From NCBI RefSeq assembly GCF_017565305.1, contig NZ_JAGEKP010000003.1, positions 682,001-746,000 on the forward strand: a DNA stretch of 64,000 bases. The letters are read 5' to 3'. The position numbers were made by a program, and so were the translations under genes. This DNA comes from Leifsonia sp. TF02-11. Its GTDB lineage: Bacteria > Actinomycetota > Actinomycetes > Actinomycetales > Microbacteriaceae. This document shows, piece by piece, positions 58,149 to 64,000 of the stretch. Numbering within the stretch: position 1 is the first letter of the stretch; every line of letters begins with the position of its first letter. A model generated the notes under the pieces. That model made no database searches. It saw only the letters and a list, made by a program, of their open reading frames with translations, and was not told where the DNA came from.

Positions 58149-60308
58149 ATGCCCCCGTACAAGAAGACCGACCGACGATCCTCGCAGTCGCACACCGGCG
58201 CGTCCCACGGCGCCCCGAAGGGTGCGGGCAGCCGCAGCCCGAAGCACCGCGGCTACCGCGACGAGGCCCCGGCCGCCGGCAAGAAGGCCCGCTGGACCGC
58301 TGATGACCGCGCCGCCCGAGGCCGCGACACCTTCGGCACCCGCGACAACGCGCGCGGCGGCTCGGAGCGCGGCGGTTCGGCCGGCCGCACCGAGCGCCCC
58401 AACTGGGAGCCTCGCGGCAAGGACGCGCGCCGCACCGAGCGCGAGTGGGACAACCGCTCGCGCGCCGGCCGCCGCGACGACGACCGTCCCCGCCGCGACT
58501 ACGACGACCGTCCGCGCCGTCAGTTCGACGACCGTGGCGATCGGGCCGACCGCCCGCGTCGCGACTTCGACGAGCGCCCGCGCCGTCAGTTCGACGACCG
58601 TGGCGACCGTGAGCGACCCAGCCGCGACTTCGACCGCGCGGAGCGGCCCCGCCGCGACTTCGACCGCGACGAGCGTCCGCGTCGTTCGTTCGACCGTGAC
58701 GAGCGTCCGCGTCGTTCGTTCGACGACCGTGCCGACCGTCCGCGTCGTTCGTTCGACGACCGCGCCGACCGCCCCCGTCGCGACGTCGAGGAGCGTCCGC
58801 GCCGTCAGTTCGACGACCGCGGTGACCGGGCCGACCGCCCCCGTCGCGACGTCGACGAGCGTCCGCGCCGTCAGTACGACCGCGACGACCGGGCCGACCG
58901 CCCGCGTCGCGACTTCGACGACCGCCCGCGCCGTCAGTACGACCGTGACGACCGTCCGCGCCGCTCGTTCGACGACCGCGCGGAGCGCCCGCGTCGCGAC
59001 TCCTCCTTCTACCCCTCGCGTGACGACAAGCCCGCGTTCACTCCGGAGGACGACGTCGTGCTCGAGCGCCTCCAGGCCGACGCCATCCAGGCGTCCGACG
59101 TGGAGGGTGTGACCTTCGCCGACCTCGGCCTCGGCGGCAACATCGTCCGGGCCCTCGCGGAGCTCGGCGCCGAGACGCCGTTCCCGATCCAGGCCGCGAC
59201 CACCCCCGACGTGCTCGCGGGCAAGGACGTCCTCGGCCGAGGCCGCACCGGCTCCGGCAAGACGATCGCGTTCGGCGCGCCCCTGGTCGAGCGCCTCATG
59301 CAGCTGTGGGCCGAGCAGGGCAAGTCGGGCGGCAAGCGCCAGTTGGGCCGTGCACCCCGCGCGCTCATCCTCGCCCCGACCCGCGAGCTCGCCCTCCAGA
59401 TCGACCGCACGGTGCAGCCGATCGCGCGCAGCGTCGGCCTCTTCACCACGCAGATCTACGGCGGTGTTCCGCAGGGCCGTCAGGTCGGCGCCCTCCAGCG
59501 CGGCGTCGACATCGTGATCGGCACGCCCGGTCGCATCGAGGACCTCATCGAGCAGGGTCGCCTCGACCTCAGCGAGGTCGTCATCACCGTCCTGGACGAG
59601 GCCGACCACATGTGCGACCTCGGCTTCCTCGAGCCGGTGCAGCGCATCCTCCGCGAGACGTCGGAGGGCGGCCAGAAGCTGCTGTTCTCGGCGACCCTCG
59701 ACAAGGGCGTCGCCCAGCTCGTCGACGAGTTCCTCGTGGACCCGGCCGTGCACGAGGTGGCGGGCGAGGACCAGGCGTCCTCGACCATCGACCACCGCGT
59801 CCTCGTCATCGAGCACCGCGACAAGCCGGCCATCATCGAGCAGCTCGCCGACCGCGAGGGCAAGACGCTGATCTTCGCGCGCACCCGTGCGTTCGCCGAG
59901 ATGCTCGCCGACCAGCTGGACGACGCCGGCATCCCGGCCGTCAGCCTGCACGGCGACCTCAACCAGTCACGCCGCACGCGCAACCTGGCTCAGCTCACCA
60001 GCGGCCGGGTGAACGTGCTGGTCGCGACCGATGTCGCCGCCCGCGGCATCCACGTCGACGACATCGACCTGGTCATCCAGGCCGACGCGCCGGACGAGTA
60101 CAAGACCTACCTGCACCGCTCCGGCCGTACCGGCCGCGCCGGCAAGCAGGGCACGGTCGTGACGCTCATCCCGCGCCAGCGTCAGCGCCGCATGGGCGAG
60201 CTGCTGCAGCGCGCCGAGATCGAGGCCGACTTCGTGTCGGCCATCCCCGGCGACCAGCTGGTCACCGACCTCGCGCTGGCCGCGTCCGCGCCCGCCGAAG
60301 AGGCCTGA
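58149..60308 (+). CDS. DEAD-box RNA helicase with Arg/Asp-rich N-terminal repeats
   Basis: The 719-residue protein has a ~290-residue N-terminal region dominated by repeats such as [19 protein letters not shown], then a Q-motif TPFPIQ-like segment and a full helicase core: motif I GRTGSGKT (Lys371), [14 protein letters not shown], motif II DEAD (483-486), [28 protein letters not shown] and [10 protein letters not shown]. It would remodel structured RNA (ribosome, decay). The charged repeats may drive condensates. Most DEAD proteins put such tails at the C-terminus, so the N-terminal placing is notable. AGGAAG precedes the ATG. Confidence 0.95.
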   Translation: MPPYKKTDRRSSQSHTGASHGAPKGAGSRSPKHRGYRDEAPAAGKKARWTADDRAARGRDTFGTRDNARGGSERGGSAGRTERPNWEPRGKDARRTEREWDNRSRAGRRDDDRPRRDYDDRPRRQFDDRGDRADRPRRDFDERPRRQFDDRGDRERPSRDFDRAERPRRDFDRDERPRRSFDRDERPRRSFDDRADRPRRSFDDRADRPRRDVEERPRRQFDDRGDRADRPRRDVDERPRRQYDRDDRADRPRRDFDDRPRRQYDRDDRPRRSFDDRAERPRRDSSFYPSRDDKPAFTPEDDVVLERLQADAIQASDVEGVTFADLGLGGNIVRALAELGAETPFPIQAATTPDVLAGKDVLGRGRTGSGKTIAFGAPLVERLMQLWAEQGKSGGKRQLGRAPRALILAPTRELALQIDRTVQPIARSVGLFTTQIYGGVPQGRQVGALQRGVDIVIGTPGRIEDLIEQGRLDLSEVVITVLDEADHMCDLGFLEPVQRILRETSEGGQKLLFSATLDKGVAQLVDEFLVDPAVHEVAGEDQASSTIDHRVLVIEHRDKPAIIEQLADREGKTLIFARTRAFAEMLADQLDDAGIPAVSLHGDLNQSRRTRNLAQLTSGRVNVLVATDVAARGIHVDDIDLVIQADAPDEYKTYLHRSGRTGRAGKQGTVVTLIPRQRQRRMGELLQRAEIEADFVSAIPGDQLVTDLALAASAPAEEA

Positions 60309-60321
60309 CCGCCGATCTCTC

Positions 60322-60359
60322 AGCCCCCGTCCCGCGGCTCACGTCGCGGGACGGGGGCT
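60322..60359 (+). terminator. Strong terminator after the helicase
   Basis: AGCCCCCGTCCCGCG (60322-60336) pairs perfectly with 60345-60359 over 15 bp, with an eight-base loop and a TTCGTCGT tail. It lies 13 bp after the stop. Confidence 0.85.
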
Positions 60360-60366
60360 TCGTCGT

Positions 60367-60399
60367 GCGCGAGACGGCTGATTCTGCGCCGTCTCGCGC
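60367..60399. repeat. Second hairpin between convergent genes
   Basis: GCGCGAGACGGC (60367-60378) and GCCGTCTCGCGC (60388-60399) form a perfect 12-bp stem. GCCGTCTCG recurs at 60418-60426. It may serve the converging kinase gene. Confidence 0.6.
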
Positions 60400-60427
60400 G
60401 ATTCGGGCGTAGTTCGTGCCGTCTCGA

Positions 60428-61309
60428 TCAGTCGTCGGCGCTGAGCTGGTCGAGGGTGTGCCGGGCGAGGGAGGCCATCCGCGGATTGTCGTCGGACGAC
60501 ATCGCGAGGGCGGTCCCCATCGTCACGGCCCAGCCGCGCGCCCGGCGCCAGGTCGCGGCGTCGGGCGGGGTAGGCAGGGCCGCACGGAAACGCTCGCGCG
60601 CCTCCCCGTCGAACGTCAGCCACGCTGTCGCGAGGTCGGTCGCCGGGTCGCCGGAAGTGACGTCGCCGAAATCGAGCACGGCCGCAAGACCGGAGGCCGG
60701 GGTCAGCAGCAGGTTGCCGGGGTGGAGGTCGCCGTGCAGCAGCAGCGGCGGTCCCTCCCACTCGGGTGCTGCGAGCGCCTCGCGCCACACCTGCTCGAGG
60801 GCGGCGACCTCCATGCGCCCGGACAGCGAGCGGAGCCGTGTGCCCACGACCTCCACGCGAGTCCGGAGCGGAACGCCCCGCACCGGGTTGCCTGGGGCGT
60901 CGGGTGCCGGCACGGCGAGCTCGCCGACGAACTCGGCCAGCGGCTCCGCCAGTCCGGAGCGCTCGGCCGCGGTCACCGAGGCGCCGTCGACGCCGTCGAT
61001 CCAGTCGACGATGCTCCACGGGAAGGGGAACGCCGCAGACGGGACGCCCACGCGGACCGGAACGGGCACCCGCGCGCGAACGCGTGCGGCGATTCCCGGC
61101 AGCATCTGCTGCTCGTGCTCGATGAGGTGCGCGGCGACCTCGCGCCGCGGGATGCGGACGGCGAGATCGTCACCCAGTCGGTACAGCTGGTTGTCCCAGC
61201 CGTCGGACACGAGTCGAAGCGGACCTGCCAGGTCGGGATGCTGCGCCGTCACCAGCGCGGCGACGAGTGCGGCGTCTGTGGGGATATCGGCGGCGGGGGT
61301 CAACGACAC
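60428..61309 (-). CDS. Aminoglycoside-phosphotransferase-like kinase
   Basis: The 293-residue APH-fold protein has the catalytic loop LLLHGDLHPGNLLLTP and metal motif AAVLDFGDVTSGDPATDLATAW, with an N-terminal ATP lobe (LYRLGDDLAVRIPRREVAAHLIEHE). Chromosomal relatives include macrolide and amino-sugar kinases, so resistance is not implied. GTG 61309 has TAAGGT at 61316-61321 six bases upstream (leaderless). This promoter lies inside the methyltransferase remnant. Confidence 0.9.
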   Translation of the reverse strand: MSLTPAADIPTDAALVAALVTAQHPDLAGPLRLVSDGWDNQLYRLGDDLAVRIPRREVAAHLIEHEQQMLPGIAARVRARVPVPVRVGVPSAAFPFPWSIVDWIDGVDGASVTAAERSGLAEPLAEFVGELAVPAPDAPGNPVRGVPLRTRVEVVGTRLRSLSGRMEVAALEQVWREALAAPEWEGPPLLLHGDLHPGNLLLTPASGLAAVLDFGDVTSGDPATDLATAWLTFDGEARERFRAALPTPPDAATWRRARGWAVTMGTALAMSSDDNPRMASLARHTLDQLSADD

Positions 61310-61539
61310 CGTGCGACCTTAGCGCAGGAGGCGGCCGACGGACCCACCACCCGCGCCGGCGCCGTCCGGTCGAGGGAGCACCCCGTGAATGCGCCCGTGC
61401 CGCAGCCGACGTCGAGCCAGCTCAGCCCGGCCGGGAGGTCGAGCCAGTCGAGGACGAGCGGAGCGACCCGGCTGCTCCACCGCCCCACAGAGCGTTCGTA
61501 CGCGCTGCCGCGTCCCCAGATTGCGCCTCCGCCGGCCAT
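61300..61539 (-). pseudogene. Truncated SAM-methyltransferase remnant
   Basis: The 79-codon frame reads IWGRGSAYERSVGRWSSRVAP, then LDLPAGLSWLDVGCGTGAFT, the N-terminus and motif I of a class I methyltransferase, then CSLDRTAPARVVGPSAAS, which looks like the next motif with several residues lost, and stops. The remaining ~150 residues are absent. It retains a leaderless start (TACGGT, six bases, ATG 61539) and overlaps the kinase start by 10 bp. Confidence 0.75.
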
Positions 61540-61654
61540 GGCGCCACCGTACTGCGCGGGTATTGCGCGTGGGCAGCCGAAAACGCGCAGCAAAGCTGCG
61601 TCTGCGAGTAGAAAGGTGACAGGGAGCGTGTGTCAGCATGGGTGCGGAGGACCC

Positions 61655-63022
61655 ATGACTACCGATTCCGCACGCATGCACAGCGTCACCGCCGAGACCA
61701 GTGAGCTCGTCGATCTCGTGCTCGACTACTCGCGGCGGCGCATCCTCGCCACGGACACGCCCCTCGACAAGCCGCTGCCCGAGTCCGAGCTGCGCCGGCT
61801 GGCCGGGCGCACCGTGTCGGAGGGCGGGATGGGTGCCGAGCGCGCGCTCGCCGTGTTCGAGCACGTGCTCGCCCCGGCGTGCATTACCACCGACCACCCG
61901 CGGTATCTCTCGTTCATCCCGACCGCGCCGACCAAGGCTGCGACGGCCTTCGACCTGGTCGTCTCGGCGAGCGCGGTCTACGGCGGATCGTGGTTGGAGG
62001 GCTCCGGCGCCGTCTACGCCGAGAACCAGGTGCTGACCTGGCTGGCATCGGAGTTCGGGCTGCCTCCCGAGGCGGGCGGCGTCTTCGTGCAGGGCGGGAC
62101 GCTCGGCAACCTCTCCGCGCTGGTGGCCGCGCGCGACAGCGCGCGTGCCGAGCGCGGCAACCCTCCCGGCAGCTGGATCATCGTCTGCAGCGTGGAGGCC
62201 CACTCCTCCGTGGCGTCCGCCGCCCGTGTGATGGACGTGGAGGTGGTGACCGTCTCGCCCGGCGAGTCGGGAGTGCTCACGGGTGACGCCGTACGCCCGG
62301 CGCTCGTCGAGCACGGCGACGCGGTCTTCGCGGTCGTCGCGACAGCCGGCTCCACCAACTTCGGAATCGTCGACGACATCGCCTCCATCGCCGCGCTGAA
62401 GGACGAGTTCGGGTTCTGGCTGCACGTCGACGGCGCCTACGGTCTCGCCGGAATGCTGTCGCCCCTCGCCCGCTCGCGCTTCGCCGGCGTCGAGCGAGCG
62501 GACTCGCTCATCGTCGACCCGCACAAGTGGCTGTTCGCGCCCTTCGACGCCTGTGCGCTGCTCTACCGCGATCCGGAGGCGGGGCGCCGCGCCCACACCC
62601 AGCACGCCGAGTACCTCGATACGCTCACGGACACCACCGAGTGGAGTCCGTCGGACTACGCCGCCCATCTCACGCGCCGCGCCCGCGGCCTCCCGTTCTG
62701 GTTCTCGTTGGCTTCGCACGGTGCCGGCGCCTACCGCGACGCCGTCACCGCGTCGCTCCAGCTGGCCAGGCGGATCGCCGACGAGATCGACCGTCGGGAG
62801 GGTTTCCACCTGGTGCGTCAGCCGCAGCTCTCGGTCGTGGTGTTCGAGCGCGATGGCTGGACCAAGGAGGACTACGCGCTCTGGTCGGCCCGTCTCCTCG
62901 ACGAGCAGCGCGCCTTCGTGACGCCCAGCTCGCACGCCGGCCGCCCCAACACCCGCTTCGCGGTGCTGAATCCCCTCACGACCTACGAAGACCTCGTCGA
63001 GATCCTCGACACCATGGGCTGA
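61655..63022 (+). CDS. PLP-dependent amino-acid decarboxylase (group II)
   Basis: The 455-residue protein has the group II decarboxylase plan: SEGGMGAERALAVFEHVLAP, PRYLSFIPTAPTKAATAFDLV, GVFVQGGTLGNLSALVAAR, HVDGAYGLAGMLSP and the PLP Lys in VDPHKWLFAPFDACALLYRD. These act on aromatic L-amino acids, glutamate or diaminobutyrate; specificity cannot be read. It is cytosolic. ATG 61655 follows GGAGGACCC. It is a single gene followed by a perfect terminator. Confidence 0.9.
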   Translation: MTTDSARMHSVTAETSELVDLVLDYSRRRILATDTPLDKPLPESELRRLAGRTVSEGGMGAERALAVFEHVLAPACITTDHPRYLSFIPTAPTKAATAFDLVVSASAVYGGSWLEGSGAVYAENQVLTWLASEFGLPPEAGGVFVQGGTLGNLSALVAARDSARAERGNPPGSWIIVCSVEAHSSVASAARVMDVEVVTVSPGESGVLTGDAVRPALVEHGDAVFAVVATAGSTNFGIVDDIASIAALKDEFGFWLHVDGAYGLAGMLSPLARSRFAGVERADSLIVDPHKWLFAPFDACALLYRDPEAGRRAHTQHAEYLDTLTDTTEWSPSDYAAHLTRRARGLPFWFSLASHGAGAYRDAVTASLQLARRIADEIDRREGFHLVRQPQLSVVVFERDGWTKEDYALWSARLLDEQRAFVTPSSHAGRPNTRFAVLNPLTTYEDLVEILDTMG

Positions 63023-63032
63023 GTCCGCGCAG

Positions 63033-63068
63033 CACGAAGGCCCCGACCGCTGGGTCGGGGCCTTCGTG
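63033..63068. terminator. Perfect terminator after the decarboxylase
   Basis: CACGAAGGCCCCGACC (63033-63048) and its complement (63053-63068) form a 16-bp stem with loop GCTG, 10 bp after the stop and 12 bp before the end of the converging small gene. It likely serves both. Confidence 0.88.
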
Positions 63069-63079
63069 ATTCCGGAGGT

Positions 63080-63334
63080 TCAGACGATGTCGTCGCTGTC
63101 GCCCACCCGGCGCGTGACGCGCTCGCCGTTCACCGGGTCGACCGCTGTGCGCGTGGTCGCGATGGTCCGGCGGCGTCGGGTCATCAGGATGATGCCGAGG
63201 ATGATGCCGACGGCACCGGCGATCATCAGGATGTAGCCCACGAGGTGCAGGTCGATCCAGCTGACCTGAACGTTCAGGGCGAACGCGAGGATGGCGCCGA
63301 TGACGAACAGGACGATTCCGGTACCGAGGCTCAT
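63080..63334 (-). CDS. DUF6458-like small membrane protein
   Basis: The 84-residue protein MSLGTGIVLFVIGAILAFALNVQVSWIDLHLVGYILMIAGAVGIILGIILM has two helices and a basic, Thr/Val-rich cytosolic tail, typical of DUF6458 proteins common in actinobacteria. GGAGG precedes ATG 63334, 11 bp after the upstream gene, so the two form an operon. Function is unknown. Confidence 0.82.
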   Translation of the reverse strand: MSLGTGIVLFVIGAILAFALNVQVSWIDLHLVGYILMIAGAVGIILGIILMTRRRRTIATTRTAVDPVNGERVTRRVGDSDDIV

Positions 63335-63345
63335 GGAGGGCCTCC

Positions 63346-63510
63346 TCAGACTCGGCGACTGCCGGTCAGCAGTCGCACCAGCCAGACGATCACGGCCAGG
63401 ACCAGCAGGATGATGCCGACCCAGAGCAGGAAGTTCAGAGACTGCACGAAGCCGCCGGTGAGCAGCAGGACGATCGCGATGATCGCGATGATGATGAGCA
63501 GGATGTTCAT
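63346..63510 (-). CDS. 54-residue two-helix membrane protein
   Basis: MNILLIIIAIIAIVLLLTGG then FLLWVGIILLVLAVIVWLVRLL, ending GSRRV: nearly all hydrophobic, two helices. ATG 63510 has AAAGGA about 12 bases upstream. It precedes the DUF6458-like gene in one operon and lies just downstream of the MarR gene. Such peptides are frequent stress-type membrane proteins of unknown role. Confidence 0.7.
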   Translation of the reverse strand: MNILLIIIAIIAIVLLLTGGFVQSLNFLLWVGIILLVLAVIVWLVRLLTGSRRV

Positions 63511-63528
63511 GGGAGGGGTTGTCCTTTC

Positions 63529-63582
63529 CTTGACGTAGACCACCGAACAACTGCTTCGGTTGTCGAACAATCCCCTTGACGT
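63529..63582. promoter_or_regulatory. Repeats upstream of the small membrane operon
   Basis: CTTGACGT occurs at 63529-63536 and 63575-63582, and CGAACAA at 63544-63550 and 63564-63570. TTGTCGAACAA (63560-63570) is an 11-bp dyad. The adjacent MarR protein could bind here. Confidence 0.35.
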
Positions 63583-64000
63583 CAGGTGCTTTCCGGCCTA
63601 TTCGCGTGTCGCTCCGCGCTGATGCGGTCGACGGTCTCGCGCATCTTCGTGAGGAAGCGCGTCACGGTCGCGGCGTCCGCCTCGCTCAGCTGGGCCGCCT
63701 GGGCGGCGATCTGCTCCTGGGCGGCCACCATCGGCCCGGTGTCGCCGAAGGCCGCACGCGTCGGCACCAGGTCGACGGACCGGCGGTCGGTGTCGTTGGT
63801 CCGTCGCTCGACGAGACCGGCCTGCACCAGCCGGTCGATCAGTGCGGTCGTGGAGGCGCTCGAGACGCCGACGTAGGCGCTCACGTCCTTGGCTGCGGTA
63901 CGGCGACCTCCCGCAGCGTTGTCGAGGATCAGCCGGAGCGCGAGGAAGTCGTTCTCGCCGATTCCCATGGCCGCCCCGGTGCGTCGGCGCATCGCCGTCT
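63582..64000 (-). CDS. MarR-family regulator (5' end outside window)
   Basis: At least 139 residues are visible. The winged helix is NDFLALRLILDNAAGGRRTAAKDVSAYVGVSSASTTALIDRLVQAGLVERRTNDTDRRSVDLVPTRAAF, and a C-terminal helix pair follows. The frame remains open at the window end and MarR proteins usually have ~20-30 more N-terminal residues, so the true start lies beyond 64000. It is on the same strand as, and upstream of, the two small membrane genes. Confidence 0.85.
   Translation of the reverse strand, partial: TAMRRRTGAAMGIGENDFLALRLILDNAAGGRRTAAKDVSAYVGVSSASTTALIDRLVQAGLVERRTNDTDRRSVDLVPTRAAFGDTGPMVAAQEQIAAQAAQLSEADAATVTRFLTKMRETVDRISAERHANRPEST

Noticed and set aside
60428-61309. Acquired aminoglycoside-resistance gene
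   Set aside because: The APH fold is clear, but composition matches the neighbours, no mobile element is present and chromosomal relatives have other substrates.

Overview
The window is high-GC actinobacterial chromosome and looks like a Leifsonia-type member of the Microbacteriaceae. Supporting signs are very strong G/C third-position bias, many GTG starts, an iron-sulfur-type PurF, a DUF3073 gene, an LAxTG-type sorting signal, and numerous genes that start directly at a -10 box (leaderless). No integrase, transposase, tRNA, rRNA or CRISPR array was seen. It reads as core and metabolic chromosome, with its novelty in the intergenic DNA.

Layout. 1-13.5 kb holds the end of a P-type ATPase, then purC, an SDR/membrane-protein pair divergent from a MarR gene, two small stress-type genes (SHOCT and DUF6325-like), an alditol-oxidase-like flavoprotein, and purD, purF and purM. 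purF and purM are split by a sortase-type surface protein. 13.7-19 kb holds a secreted Calx-beta protein and an Mg2+ unit (mgtA-mgtC) whose leader carries an M-box riboswitch and a 20-codon upstream ORF. 19-22.5 kb is an ABC-2 exporter coupled to a DesK/DesR-like two-component system, followed by an unusual array of 15 alternating palindromes. 23-32 kb has DUF3073, an FAD monooxygenase-like protein and a LacI-controlled sugar operon (binding protein, two permeases, S51 peptidase, debranching-type glycosidase) in which every junction after the second gene is an overlapping stop/start.

32-46 kb contains an ABM-domain membrane protein, a DUF4097/PadR pair, a KimA-like APC transporter, an MBL hydrolase, a MerR/TipAS regulator with a textbook 19-bp-spacer promoter, the yczE/yczR (MocR) divergent pair, an SDR/TetR divergent pair and an RND exporter. 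46-53 kb is a complete four-enzyme histidine-degradation locus (hutG; hutH-hutU-hutI) with an IclR regulator and two matching 16-bp operator candidates. 53-64 kb holds an HtrA-type protease, a four-helix membrane protein, a phosphoesterase, GNAT, a carotenoid-desaturase-like oxidoreductase with an SRPBCC partner, a DEAD-box helicase with a long Arg/Asp repeat region, an APH-like kinase overlapping a methyltransferase remnant, a PLP decarboxylase, two tiny membrane proteins and a MarR gene cut by the window end.

Common themes: (1) at least 15 genes have TANNNT 6-8 nt before an ATG/GTG, indicating leaderless mRNAs; (2) two families of large intergenic palindromes recur (A: arms beginning GAGGGGCACG, five copies; B: arms TTCCTCACTTTCTCCCGC, three copies), mostly at gene ends but once inside the hut operon; (3) nearly every local regulator has a visible palindromic or repeated site next to its own gene.
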